The notes under the pieces: generated by a model | Told to the model about the DNA's origin: nothing | Databases searched by the model: none | The model's input: only the letters and a program-made list of their open reading frames with translations | Translations under genes and position numbers: made by a program | Shown: positions 1-13,529 of the stretch, one piece after another | Position numbering within the stretch: position 1 is the stretch's first letter | How the letters are laid out: every line of letters starts with the position of its first letter | Assembly: GCA_003344405.1 (NCBI GenBank) | Contig: NOWV01000003.1 | Span: 806,001-870,000 of the forward strand | DNA length: 64,000 bases | Reading direction: 5' to 3' | Origin: Trichoplax sp. H2 | Taxonomy: Eukaryota > Placozoa > Uniplacotomia > Trichoplacea

Positions 1-2197
1 AACTCTAAAAATGCACCCTTGCGTGCAATTGTGCATCGTATGGAGATTTTCGAGAGAATACGTAGTCTAACATCTGAGAACTCCTTCTTTAATGTTGATA
101 TTATTTCAAAATGGTAAACGAGAGTACACTCACTTATTATGTTCGCTGTTACTCCTTCAATTAATTACCAGGAACTTCTTACGTGCAAATTTCACAGTTG
201 CGATTGAATTTCTTTCATCATCTAATCCGACCGTTAGTTATCTCTAATAATCTTCACATCAAATACTGCACAGTAGGTATCTGCGGTACTGTACGTGTAT
301 AACGTCTGATTATAATTAGTGTTAATAAAGATTTAGCAGATTTAGCAGCATGGTGTGCTTATTGGTTGAATGATACTGTACTTTATTGCCATATTTTCTG
401 TTATAGACCGTTATTATTAACATTAATCGGTTGACGCAAATCATTACAGATTGTCCTAACATATATTGTAGAACATACAGTATTATTTGAGTAATTACAA
501 GTACTGAGTGTTCATTTTATTCATCATTATTTATTGATTCACGTATCAGATTATGATAATATCATGATACTCATTCTATACACGAGAACTAAAAATGATG
601 TAACAATTGAACATTTGCAAATTTTGACTGGTAGTAGTTTTATAGCGCATTTGTTTTGAGTCGTACCACTACATCAATATCTGATTTTGAATGCTTTACC
701 GTAGACTGTATACAAAGTTTGAGTTCTACTGTACTGTATTGTACAGTATATCGAAGCGCTTTGCAACCACTAATCTTTAATTTGAAATGACAATACGGTT
801 CTAGTCAAGTTCGTAGGAACTGAAAATCCGTAAAGTGCTACAGAAATTGCCTTACCCTATTCAATGCATAGTACTGTATAGGACTCGTTTCTAATACGAT
901 ATGAACCATCATCATTTTATTAAATATAATATATCACCCGTTGATACTATTAGAACCTTTGGCTTGCGTAAATTGCTTACTATTATACTCTAAGGTCTGT
1001 GTAACAGCGATTGATACATCTAAACAATACAAGAAAAGAATTCCAGCAGTAGTCTCCCATGGATCTATGTAATTACACAATATTAATTTGAGATATGATA
1101 ATTAAACCTGACTCGACATCGCTAATAATGAAGATCCAGCGCCTTTTACTCATACTGAATACGCCTGCTTAAGAAAGTGTTATATGTGTCCGATTTTAAA
1201 TACAGTAGATACTTAAAAAGCCTAAATAACAGCACCTTCTGTCAACTCCCGTGATGCGTCATTGATAAAGATAGTGATTGAAAATAACGATTTGTTAAAC
1301 TGCAGATTTATCAGTTTCCTAACTACAGGATAACTAGTAATAAATCCTATGTTTTACCACATAAATATCTATTGCATAGCATCAGTACACGTCAGACACT
1401 TGACTTTACAAATATTCCCTATATTTTAATCGATATTTAATTGCTTTCTCGTAATTTGAGAAATAATTCAATACTTTGTTAATATCAGGATAAATTACGT
1501 ATTATACTACGGTATTGTGTAAAAATTTATGTTATCCAATGAAAGTTTTGTTAATGGTCCTCAAGGATACGAAAGAGCATCGTGCTTAACGATTTAATTG
1601 TAGTCAAGGAATCGGAATGTTATTTATCTACCTTAAGTAATAACCTATAAAAATTACAGTACAGTAAGAATAAATAACAATAAAATTAAATCTAAAGTTT
1701 TATTGGAAAATTATTGATCCTAAAGAATGAGTAACACTATACGTAATAATTATATATAAATTATTCTAACCGTCTCATTTCGTGCCTGTTATGTGTACAA
1801 TATATTTAATTTTAACTCATCAAATTACTTTCTGTTCGACGAATTCACTAAATCTATCGTACAGTGTAGATATCAACCTAATAAAAATAAAAATATGAAA
1901 TTGAAGACGCTACAGTTATCTAAGACGTGCAATAATAAATTTTCTCCCTTTCGATCATAAATATTGCGATCAATCTATAGCATCTAATGATTAGAAAACT
2001 GCATAACATTCTTTCTGCTTATAAATAAATGCAGTATGCATACATTCGAGAAGGATTTTCTCGGAAATTTGTAAATGTATCCTACAACCATCATGATATC
2101 ATCGTTACCAACTCATGAGATCATTTACTAGATAGATTTTATTTATCGGTGCTAACTTGTTTTTGTGACACTAAAGTTTAGTTTTTATACTCTATAG
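1..2197. other. AT-rich sequence without a recognisable gene
   Basis: I see no convincing coding exon on either strand. The region should hold the promoter and the missing first coding exon of the atlastin gene, because the first recognised atlastin exon opens mid-codon after a splice acceptor at 2196-2197. Several isolated TACTGTA-type pentamers occur (for example near 725-745), but there is no dense array. Confidence 0.5.
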
Positions 2198-5100
2198 ACC
2201 AGGCTGGTAAAACAGTGCAAATTAATGGCAATGGTCATGAGAAAAATCATGATGCTGAAGATAACGGTCATCATGGCAAGCCGGTACAAATTGTCATAAG
2301 TGAATCCGAACACAGTTTTCGCTTAAATGAGACTGCTCTTGAAAATATACTACTCCAAAGCGACATTCAAAATAAGAAAGTAGTTGTGATATCCGTTGCA
2401 GGAGCCTATCGGAAAGGCAAATCGTTTTTACTGGATTTCTTCCTCAGATACTTAGAAAGAAATGTAAGCTAATCGTCATGTATTACTTAGTAGTTGCCAA
2501 TATATAGTTAGCCTAATTTTGCTAGCAAATATATTACGAGGAATATCAATTGATCATTCACTGCCTACCTAAAGCGTTGAAACAGAGTATTCTTCAAGTA
2601 ACTCTAAATGGTCAAAATGATGCTGATAGTCAAATTAAATCCTTGTACATTAGGTTGCATACTTTAAGCCGAGTATTAAAATACTACATGTAAATGAGTC
2701 ATTCAGTGTATTGATCAGTAATCAATTGTTTACTTCGAGTTTTTAACGTCCTGCAATAATTTTGCATAGTGCTATAACTACTATTGAAGTTGTTTTGAAA
2801 TATCATTCTCTCTGTTAATAATTTTAAATAGATACACACCAATAAAATTTTATAGTTCTGACCTGAAAATACAATATTACGAAATCAAAAAACAACAATA
2901 TTAATCATTGTGACTTCTAATTGAATTGTAGCAACCTTACTAACAATTATGGCGTATTAAACGTATTCTATTTATTAATATCAAACAGAATGATAAAACG
3001 ACTGACGACTGGCTAGGTAAGGACGATGAGGTTCTTACTGGCTTTCCTTGGCGAGGTGGTTCTCAACGTGAAACTACTGGTATATTATTATGGGATAAAC
3101 CATTTCTGTGCGAATTACCCGACGGAGAAGAAGTATGTTTTTCTACGTTACTATGAAAAATGTCACCAAGGAGGTGCAAATTTCATCAATTGTGTATGCG
3201 AATTTTTAATAAGCTCTCTTGAAATGAATACAGTAGTTGTGTGAGCATTCAAACTACAAATATGTACATACGAAGAGTATATCCATTCATTGTTATATCT
3301 ACGGGTATATTATTTTTAACGATTACTGAATAATTACGATGTACGGCCTCATTACATTATATCTTTATTAATGAATCATAATTATGATTGCTCTCGTAAT
3401 TTCTGGAATGTAGCCTACTATTTTTGTGTAAATTTCATTTTCCCTTTTTTATCTTATTTACAACGGCGAAAATTTTCGTATATTTTATACTACTATTAGG
3501 TTGTTGTATTGATAATGGATACACAGGGTGCATTTGATAAACAATCTACGATTAAGGATTGTGCAGTTATTTTTGCCCTAAGCACGATGATAAGTTCGGT
3601 CCAGGTAATTGATCATTCTATTTACTGAGAGAATGTTATTCGTAAGATAACATTTAAGTAAATTTAACGCCAAACTTAGTGATTTTATCAAATTTTTTAA
3701 CTTATCACATAGATCTATAACATTTCACAAAATATCCAGGAAGACCATCTACAACACTTACAGGTTAAAATAAATTTATTGATTTAAATTAATAGTGAAT
3801 TTAACTACAAAATGGGGAGTTACTCTTAAATCTAAGCTGTGCTTCAAAAACATAATAGTCGTATTATTTACGTTATCATTTGATCTAACAGATATTTACG
3901 GAGTACGGACGTGTAGCTTTAGAAGATAATAACTGTAAACCATTTCAGGTAATATCTATAGACAAAATTACCCTAAATCTATGCATACATCAGCTTCAAT
4001 TAGATTACTCTGTAATTTATATTGCGTTGCTCCTGAAACGTTAAGGTCTTGCAATTTCTGGTAAGGGACTGGAGTTACCCTTACGAGTATCCATATGGCG
4101 AAAAAGGTGGTGCAGATTTATTAAAGGAAAGATTAGAGGTAAACTATTGAAGTCCCTAATCATGAAGTCACTCATATCATATTAATATTTCAAACTACCA
4201 TTATTACAATTACTTATCTTTTAATCATTTTCGTAGCTCGTAGTTAAACTCCATATTATACATCGTTGCACTTTAGATATCACCTGAGCAACATGAAGAA
4301 TTACGACAGCTTCGGCAGCATATTCACTCGTGCTATGAACAACTGAATTGCTTCTTAATGCCTCATCCTGGATTTGTTGTCTCAACAAATCCAAATTTTA
4401 AGGGTCGTTTATCAGGTAATTTAATACGGTATCTTCTTAATAGAATGGTAAATTTTCATGACGATATCAAATGTAGCTCATTTAATTATCAAATTATTCC
4501 AAAAAATAATTGTTAGATATCCAGCCTGAGTTCCGAGATTGTGTAAAATCACTAGTGGGTTCAATTCTTGCTCCTGAAAACTTGATCGTTAAGAAGATCA
4601 GCGGATGTAAACTTACATGTAAAGATCTTCTAAACTACTTTAAGGTAAATTGATGTGCAATAAAATTGAATCTTTCTAAGTAAGCTTTACCTATTGAAAA
4701 GTCTTTGATGTTCTGCTGTGACACCTAGAACTGCTTATCTAGTACATACAAGAAAAAATAAAATTTAAACTATGTTTCTCTTGTCTTATACATACTTATC
4801 ATATCCCTTATCACATATACGTGAATAAAATCGATAAAGCTGTCAGCACCATTTGAAGTTGATGGCTATCGTTGCTTTTACTATTATATTCGTGTAATGT
4901 CTTCGTAATTTACTTGCGAGGGTACCTAAATGGCTAATTCTGATATTTCTTTCGAATTTTTTCTATAGGCATATATGGAAATTTATCAGGGCGATGGCCT
5001 CCCTGATCCCAAATCCATGTTCCAGGTTTATTGATACAGCAATATTATCTTTTTTGAACTCTTGCATCAATAAATGGTGTTGTCGTTATCAGTAGCATAC

Positions 5101-6082
5101 ATTTTACCCTTTTGTAATTCTGTTTTAAATATAACACTTACCAAAATTAGGCAACCGCAGAGGCTAGTAATGTAACTGCCTATGGTAAAGCCAAAGAATA
5201 CTATTCGAAAGAAATGGATAAGGTATGGATAATATTTACTATGTCCCTAAGTAGCTTACAGCTATTTATTAATTTAAGAGGTTAATTACTTCTAGATTTG
5301 CGGCCCAAGCTCTCCTTTTATGAAGTTAGAAATACTTAAAAGTAAGCATGAAGATATTAAAGTGGAATCTATAAAGCAATTTAAAACCGTACGAAAGATG
5401 GGTGGAGATGCTTATAGTCAAAAGTATTTAGAAAAATTAACCAAAGAAATTGATGAGGCTTTCGAAAGATATGAAGTAGAAAATGAAAGTAAAAATGTTC
5501 TGAACATCTTTCGCACACCGATAACGTTAGCGGTGATGATGGTAGTTCTATACCTATTATCCGGAATACTGGAATTTGCCGCGTTAAGGATGCTATCGAA
5601 CTTAGTTGATTTATGCACAACCTTAGTCTTTTTCGCTATCAGTTTATGGTCTTACATAAGATATACTGGTAAATATACCGCAGTTGGTGGAAAAATTGAT
5701 GACGTTGCTAATGCTATTTGGGAACAAGTGAGTTCATTTTAATATTTTAGTATACATAAGTTATTGCATTTTTTTGGAATATGGTATACTGTAAATGTAA
5801 GAAAATGGTAAACATTTTACCTAGTAGACTCTATACAAGGACTATTAATTATAACTTTAATCGTAAAAGGTCACAGTTATAATATGTTTAGGTATTATAA
5901 ACTACCATAACCTATATGCGAATAGTTATTCATTGTTACTTAAGGCCCTAGAATTATTATTAATTAATTATCCTTCATTGACTGCACTTCTACTTTAGGC
6001 TCTTGAAAGTGTTATGACATTTTTGGCCCAGAAAAGTACAGAGGCTTTAACAAAGAACATTCAAACGAAAAAAAATCAATAG
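2198..6082 (+). CDS. ATL: Atlastin-type dynamin-like GTPase (12 exons seen, 5' exon missing)
   Basis: Atlastins are ER membrane GTPases that fuse ER tubules. Exons: 2198-2463, 2989-3132, 3500-3604, 3713-3763, 3892-3948, 4046-4138, 4277-4415, 4517-4644, 4969-5025, 5151-5222, 5296-5727, 5999-6082. All junctions are GT-AG and in phase, giving 541 residues plus an incomplete first codon. Visible motifs are the P-loop GAYRKGKS (usually GAFRKGKS), switch I RETTG, G3 DTQG and the guanine-binding RDW in [12 protein letters not shown] three-helix middle domain follows ([28 protein letters not shown]). Exon 11 carries two close hydrophobic segments, around [17 protein letters not shown] and [18 protein letters not shown], matching the atlastin membrane hairpin. 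The tail is short and basic (KNIQTKKNQ), shorter than in vertebrate atlastins. The first exon recognised has an incoming phase of 1 and no in-frame ATG, so the true start lies upstream. Family assignment is secure; the ATL1/2/3 paralogue cannot be chosen. Confidence 0.93.
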
Positions 6083-8185
6083 CAATAATATATTGTTCAC
6101 TAATCACGGAAACGCTAGAAATTTTAACTCCTTAAATTTATGTCAGAATATTATTGCTTATTTCTCTGTATTTACACCGGAGATAATATATGATTACTTA
6201 AATCTGATGAAATATAGCAGCATCCAGTATCGATAGACTGATGATACCCTTATATCTGCGTTGGAATTGAAAGACTTACTGTACCTTTAGCTTCAATAAC
6301 TTTACTAATTATCGTCAGTTTCATAACCAAAACGATATTATAAGTACAGTATAAATATGAAATACGAAAGAATTATATTCGCTCCTGTCATTATCAGTAG
6401 TCTTGCCCTGGTGACACGCTCATTAAGTGTAAACGTATTATCATCCGTACATCGAGCTACGAGAATATATCATGCTTATTTTTCCTATACTGGCTGCGTA
6501 CAAGATTCTACTTTTAATATACCGATGGTTCGGTATTGCTACCGTCTTTGTTCTTATAGAAATTTCATGTCTAGTACTACAGATGATAGATATAAATTCT
6601 TTCACGTTGAATGTTATCCAAAATAATTTGATATGCTTTATACATACGAGTATATAACAGTTATTATAACTGCTTAAATTTTGCTAGTTCTATAGCTTAT
6701 ATAATCGAGGAGTTTTTATGTGTTTGTTTTTAGGTGTAAAGCTCTGAACATCTCTATTTGCTGTATCGCCATGTTTTGAAGTAACTTTGCTAAAAATTTA
6801 ACTAAACTTATAGCCTATTTTTGCAAATGGATTCTTCTATAGTTTAACGGAAAAAACCTACCTCAGTATCACCTCGATTACACAAAGGATAAAAAAAACA
6901 TCGAAATTTATGATAGGCTAATACTGCGAACTATATTATAATATAATAGCATTTTATACTGCCGTAATAATTACGGTATACTATACTAATAATTACAATG
7001 TACTATCATAATATCTTACGGACGTAAAATAATTTATTGTGTGTTTGTATGTACTATTAGAAATACGATGATAGTTAGATATGTCATCTTTATTAAATAA
7101 GAAATTTATATGTCATAAAACCATTAATAGTAATTTTTAGTACGGTAAATCGTAAAACTAACTAGTACCTAAATACGAATTAATGGTGAGAATCGCAGTA
7201 GTGCAATATAAAGGATGCAATATATGAATATATGATATTATAGAACTGTAATAAAGTTGTAGATTTAATTGAAATCTTAACTTATGAATAAGGATCAGTC
7301 ACAAATTTTTGTAGACAGTGGCTGTTATATGTTATAAATAATTGCCTTTCTCAGTTACGATTAATTATAATTATTATATCATGTAAATTACAAAAGGAGG
7401 TCTACTACAATATAGCAATCGCAATAATAGTTAAAATGATATGTACGTACAACGTTATTAATGGTGAGATCTTACTGTTTAGTATACACTTCTTACACAT
7501 AAACGTATTGCATAATATAATAGTCTTATTATACACAATGAACAAGACATCAAGTAATCGCTTTTACGCTGATACCTTACTTTAAGTGCATATTTAAAAA
7601 GCATTAAAAACGAACCTTGTAGTACGAATATCAAAATTATAAAACCGGACGTTACGATCTAATGTGGGTTATCGAATTAAAAAAATAATACAGGAATTGA
7701 ACTATGGTGCAGCACAGTATGTGAACATAAAACCCGTTTATATTTATAATTGTGAATTTATGATACAATGTTTAGTATAAAATTGCATGTTTACCATTTA
7801 TCACTGTCAACCTTTACAACGGATTCTAAACATACTAATGTAGCGTTTTAAATTTGATTAAAACAGGAACTACAATACCGACTATTTCATAAGTATATTA
7901 ATTACCGCACTCGAGCGTATCGAGTACATTATGTTTTGATACCAAACATAGCTGCATACATCCGTCTTTCAACCTGTTCGCCCACTTTTTCCTTGTTCCC
8001 TAGCCTTGATAAAGCTTTCTGTATATTATGATCTAGAGATACGTATACATATTACACGAATCTTTTTACGACGTCTGGTAAGAAAGTATACGGTATTCTA
8101 TATGATACAAGTAAATGTACTTATTTTGCTCAATAGTAAGACTAGCTACGTGAAATTTATGCAACGGGAATCGTGTATGATCAAT
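6083..8185. other. Intergenic region between atlastin and TTC9
   Basis: This AT-rich sequence lies downstream of two convergent genes. The open frames here (for example 6357-6626 and 8006-8236) have no family resemblance and look like chance. The frame at 8173-8397 on the plus strand is the antisense shadow of TTC9 exon 3. Confidence 0.6.
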
Positions 8186-9580
8186 TTAAAAATTCAGCAA
8201 ATTACCATGCGGTTGCAGCGCAGATGCTTTTCGTAAGTCTTTTCCGGCTTTGTCTATATTTCCTATTTCTAAATATGCCAGACCTCTCCTATATATCGCT
8301 TTACAATTATTCGATTCCAGCATCAACGCCTAAAATATGGAATGAGCCTACTATAACCAACATTGACATACCATGTAAATTAAATTGTACACAGTAATCA
8401 TTTAAGATCAAACATTTGCAATAACCATTTTACTTATTAGTAATTCAATATTGTAATAGATTCTACTGTACTTATGAGATTTATAATCAGTTGGCATTCT
8501 CATCCAGATTAAGTTAATATTTGTAATTACTGCAAACCTCGTCGCAATGAGAAATAGCTCTCTCCCATTTATTTTGCTTAATTAGACAAACTATAAAAGG
8601 AAATAAAATAGGTAAAAATTTTCTATAATACTGATCGAAAATTCAAATCAATCTTCTGCACAGATAATGCTTTATATAGCAATATTATGTCGGGAGATTA
8701 AATATAATCATTGTACATGCTATCTTAATTTATTAATTTATTCCCACTAATAGTGAGAGTTCCTACGTAGGAATGAATACTCTAGAATACCAGTGTTTTT
8801 AGCTGTCACTTATATAAGTATGTAGTAGTTAAATAACTTTACAGTCACCATTTGAAAGATATACTGGCGATAAGTTTACACCAAAAAATTGCACCTTGCT
8901 GCAAAGTTATATACTGTACGCAATCCAAGATTTATTCAATAACATACTGTAGTATGGTAGATTCTACTGGTGCAGTAGTATTATTTCTGCAGTAACAGTA
9001 TACAGTACAGTACAGTACAAGGAACATGTCGTTTTGAAGCTTAGTTCTAGATTAGTCTATTTACCTTGAATAATTCACTGTTCATAATGGACAAACATTG
9101 CTGACAATCCCTAAACAACAGTGATAATCTAGTACTGTAATTTATGCCTTGACTTTCCAGTGCTACTCCGTATCCTACTCTATGTACATTGATCAATTAC
9201 TTAAATGCATGTGAAACTGAATTTTACTACATTTCAATTTAACTGGCTGATCATATTCTCATATATTTTTACAGTCAACTGCATTATACAATGGCGAAAT
9301 ATACCATACATTAATATCATCAACCTGCTAAGTTGTTATGAAGACTTAATTTGATCGATTGAGCTTCCTCTTTGATCTGTTCTTCCTTGGAATTGGCTCT
9401 ATGTTGCGCAGCGTTATCACCGACTAACATTCCTAGCTCTTTCATGGTAGACTTGGATAAGATGCCTTTAACACAGAGTAGAGCATGGTGGTAAGATCGA
9501 ATTGCGCTAGTGAAATCGCCGTTCTTAAAAGCATCATTGCCGGTATCCTTATGATCATTAGCAAGTTTGATTTTATCCAT
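8186..9580 (-). CDS. TTC9: TTC9-family tetratricopeptide protein
   Basis: Three exons on the minus strand join in phase: 9325-9580, 8538-8590 and 8186-8329, giving 150 residues. The start is the ATG at 9578-9580. Residues about 6-45 form a TPR (GNDAFKNGDFTSAIRSYHHA). A long insert follows, then a second TPR (NNLAVCLIKQNKWERAISHC) built across the exon 1/2 and 2/3 junctions. A third follows (CKAIYRRGLAYLEIGNIDKA). The order and the insert after the first TPR match the TTC9/TTC9C family, whose members are about 170-220 residues, so this one is short. Molecular role is poorly defined in the family; TPRs usually bind partner proteins such as chaperones. It is transcribed divergently from CCSAP. 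Intron 1 (8591-9324) carries a TACTG/CAGTA cluster. Confidence 0.85.
8938..9022. repeat. TACTG/CAGTA pentamer cluster inside TTC9 intron 1
   Basis: The stretch contains ACTGTAGTAT, CAGTAACAGTA and then four or so consecutive ACAGT units near 9000-9020. It belongs to the strand-switching pentamer family seen elsewhere in the window, here inside an intron. Confidence 0.8.
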
Positions 9581-9639
9581 GATGGCCGTTGAAATATTTG
9601 CAGTTCTACTACTACAGTCAATTAGAATACTGTAATACG

Positions 9640-10370
9640 AATCGATTCAATGACAGTATACTGTACAGTACAGTGACAACATGTACTGTACTGTATGTAC
9701 GTTATTGGAGGGAAAGCGGGACTGGAAGTGGCTATTCAGCGTAACAAAATGACTGTACTGTACAGTACTATACACTGTATACAGTACTGTAGGGTTAGGG
9801 TTAATTGTATCCAACTTTTGCCAGTACAGTACAGTACTACCTTGTACAATACTATACTGTACTGTAGATGGTAGAAGAAGATGTGGACTGATCATTCTTG
9901 GACAGACAGACGCTTTTGGCCTCATGTCGTCAAAATAGTGTGCCAAACACCTCATTATGATAGTACTGTACACCACAGTACTTTAGTATGGAGACGATCG
10001 ATATTCAATTGACTGACTTTTTCGAAATTAAGTAATGTTATGTTGAATCTTATTATCTGTTACAATTTCTGCTTAGAAATAGTTCTATAAGATCGTAGAT
10101 ATTATTTAAATTAGTACTAGTGATTTAGAAAACAGACACGGAAGATCCATATACTAACTATAAGTAACCATTTTTCGATTTTGACCGCCTCATTTAGTAA
10201 CTTTATACCGTGTACTGTGTAGTAGTAGAATGTATGACATATACTGATATACTGTACAGTACACAGAGAATCCACAAAGCAAGGTTAACGGTTATAGTGT
10301 ACTGTACAGTACAGTACTATACATTGTACAACGGTACAGTACTAGCACTGTACACTGTACCGAGAATTCA
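9640..10370. repeat. TACTG/CAGTA palindromic repeat cluster in the TTC9-CCSAP divergent spacer
   Basis: Many copies of the pentamer TACTG and its complement CAGTA alternate, giving GTACTGTAC and GTACAGTAC palindromes (dense at 9655-9690, 9750-9795, 9820-9865 and 10245-10360). A TTAGGG-like run, TAGGGTTAGGGTTAA, sits at 9790-9804. The open frames at 9647-9976 and 10210-10488 are by-products of this repeat. The cluster occupies the only spacer available for the promoters of both flanking genes. Confidence 0.85.
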
Positions 10371-10688
10371 CAAGTTAACGGTTATGCTGTATTGTAAACT
10401 ACTATGCTGCTATTTAAAATTTTTGAAAATTAACTTGTCTATGATTCAATCAGTTCAGTGCTTACGAATACACATTCTTTCTTGTTAGATAGAGTCATCA
10501 CAAACTATCCCATTTCAAGTAAATACGAAAGCATAGAATTCAGTCAGGACATCAGCATACTGTAGACAAACCTACGGTAGACAGTATAGTCAATTGGTGA
10601 CACCGTGTAGACTACAGTACAGTACTTGATAATTCAATCATTAATTGTTGTTAGTAATTAATCTTACCCAATATCATAATTATTACCA

Positions 10689-11821
10689 ATGAGAAATTCG
10701 GAGTATCGCACTTCATTTAGTAAATTAAATCAAAAAATAGTTCATAATTCTTACTTTGATAATTTAGTATATAGACGTAGTAGACGAAATTATGAAAGTA
10801 ATCATGATCATTTAGTATTTTGTTGGGACGACGAAGATTACTGGAGTGAATGCAAGAGTACCAGTACTGCTAGTTGCGATGGTAACGACTCGGCGTCCAC
10901 ATCTTCTCGACATCAAGTAGCCGCAGTGAAAGATGAAAATATTATTAAGGATAACAAGGTACAACATAATGAATCTTCAAAATCGGTCAAATGTCAAGGG
11001 CTAAAAAATGAAAAGAATACCAATAAGACTAATCATGCGCAAGTTAAGAAGAAGAAGAAAGAGAATAATTTCAATCTTAGCCCCAACAAATCTCAATTGT
11101 CGAAAGAGCTTCCTACAAAAAGTGTGGCAACTCAAACTGTCAGTATTAAGGAAAGCATCCAGAAATGCTTACAAAAATCAACTTTTGCTAAAGAATCAAC
11201 AAAAAGTTGTGCTAAAAAGGAAAAGAAAAATTCGGCTGGATCCAAGGTAGCTAACATGAAATTCTTACAAAAGAGGCCACTTGTAGCTTATGGTATCGGC
11301 TGGAAAGATGACTTATGTGGCTCTCGTAGGACATTTAATATCCAAGCTGATAATGGGGTAGGTAAAACAAAGTTATCTCGTAGCCTACGCAATACGCACC
11401 TTATAATAAAGAGATTTACCTGTTAAGAGCTGCATTTACACTATATAATAACAATATTACAAGCACACACTAAATAAAGAACAGCTTTTATATCATTAGT
11501 ACGATAGATAACGCATTATTCAGAGATAAATATAAAAATTTAATTGCTGCGGTAATAAATAAAATATCATAAAATGTTACAACTTTCAATGATAGTATTA
11601 TCTACTGCAGATTCATTTCTCATTCTGAGAATGTAAAATCTTACAAACTGTAGGTATATAAAAGTGCTCGCAATGCATACGAGCGTCGAAAATATTCAAA
11701 ACATCAAGCAAACTATCTTAGTGTAAACAAGGAAGAAAGTATTTCCAAGAATGACAAAAATCCGAATCTGTGGGATGCCTCGGCATGGAAAACTGAGTAC
11801 CAGCGATGTTTTTCGGCTTAG
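10689..11821 (+). CDS. CCSAP: Centriole, cilia and spindle-associated protein (CCSAP)
   Basis: Two exons, 10689-11357 and 11654-11821, give 278 residues; vertebrate CCSAP is about 270. The N-terminus has the conserved SEY...F motif (residues about 4-10) and an acidic tryptophan patch, FCWDDEDYW, matching LWDDW in vertebrates. The middle is lysine- and serine-rich and low complexity. A second conserved block is RPLVAYGIGWKD, and the C-terminus ends NLWDASAWKTEYQRCFSA, matching the family's NPWMTEYMRCYSA ending. CCSAP binds polyglutamylated microtubules at centrioles, cilia and spindles. The junction is GGG|GTAGGT to TGTAG|GTATAT, phase 0, and places KSARNAYERRKY where the vertebrate protein has its basic helix. 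Reading through without splicing stops at 11424-11426. The gene is divergent from TTC9. Confidence 0.88.
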
Positions 11822-13529
11822 ATCACATAATTAATTATTGTTCATTTTCGAATTATAGTAATTTCAGTGATATCTTATACTGTTTGTATTATACGAGTAT
11901 CAATTAACTCGAGGTGTGAGGTATAAGTTTCTATACTTCAATCTTACCAGCAAGATGTTGCTACTGTAAATTATAGTACAATATGCACGCACATCGTTAT
12001 ATCACTAAGCTACGGTACCTTTTCGTATACTTTTTCCATATGCAGTATATAATTAAATAATCAAATTCAGTTCCTAGCCACGATTTAAAGCTTTCGCGAT
12101 AACATTACTAAAACGTAATAGTACTTGCTAAATTATATATATTATATATATATATTTATGCATATATACATACGCGACATGCGTGTATTTATACAACTAA
12201 TAAAGTAAATCTTCATTTATGAGATCAAATTGACAGGTTTTTGCGATCAACTAGTCAACTTAATTGTACAGGCATTGCCCAACTCTTAATGAACTTCTGG
12301 TAAAAGATTACTAACTTGTAATAAGTAAAAATAAACATTACTTTTCCCTCTATTCCTGGTATTGATTATAGGTTATTTTCAAATTTAAATGGTTCTAAAT
12401 ACATAATTAGCGATTAGCGGATAAATTAATTACCAATCCTAAATGCACCAAACCATCGATTTATAATTTCTGTTAGTGTATGATTACGACAGACATGCAA
12501 TGTATACGCCTCAAGACTATAACCGTTCTACGCAGATATTGCAGCTCTTTCACTAAAAAAGTTCATATACTAGAAGGGATGAAGATAATAGCAAATAGAT
12601 TGTGTTTGAGTATCTTCGTATGTATAGCCCTATCAGTCATATAGTGGATTAAAAATTTTTCATAATAGCAATAAGCGGTTATTAATAGTTCAGCAAGCTC
12701 TCCCTAATTTTATGCGCACACACACAAGAAGAGATAATTACAGTTTATTTTACTGCTACGATTTATACATAATTACATAAAGCTTTAAATGTATTAAAGT
12801 TCTCAAGTTGTACAATGTTAGCTAGAATAAAGCCAGTATATATTGATAATTAAATTTTAGTTTAAGTGTCGTTTTACGGTCAATAATTAATCGTAGCTGG
12901 TATAGAATGCTGTGACAGTGTTATATACTGTATTAGAGTAGAAATATCTATGTTATGATAATTTTGTTAGCCTATCCTTATTTTGTTAACTTCTAATTTG
13001 GATATACTGTGTTTTAATATAGCAATGGCTTTTTATGACAGTGACATATATATATATATATATATATATATACTGAAATTAATAGTTATATTAGGGAATG
13101 CGAATTATCTACTTACCTTTCGAATCATTGTAATTATAACTTACTTATGGTAGATTGTAAATTATCGTGGAAATGTCTCGTGATAGGACATATCGTAATC
13201 TGACTATTCTGTATTAGTCATCAGATGTCTATGTTCGTAAATACTGTTGTCTGCATTAGGGAGTAGTAGGTAAAATTAATGTCTTATTCAGTGAATGATT
13301 CCAAAGTAAATCGTACTAACTATGACTCATGAACTATTGAGGAAGAGCATATAAATGCAGTATATCGTGTAATAAAGTTAATTCTTAAACTTAATGTTTA
13401 GCGTAAAATACGAGGCGTCTAAGTCTTTGTGTAGTCTGCTAGTAGAGCGAACGTGTTCCTGATAGTGCAGATATCGTTCCTTAATACGTGGTTCAAGGAA
13501 TTGACTTATTGATCGTATGTTACGTTATC
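11822..13529. other. Gene-free AT-rich region with TA microsatellites
   Basis: No exon is recognised. There are simple TA runs at about 12135-12165 and 13048-13072. AATAAA-like sequence near 12198 could serve the CCSAP 3' end. Confidence 0.55.

Noticed and set aside
8173-8397. Plus-strand 74-residue frame
   Set aside because: It is the antisense of TTC9 exon 3, which has clear TPR sequence and in-phase splice sites.
12135-13072. TA-rich runs considered as a replication or centromere-type element
   Set aside because: They are short simple TA microsatellites with no larger organisation.
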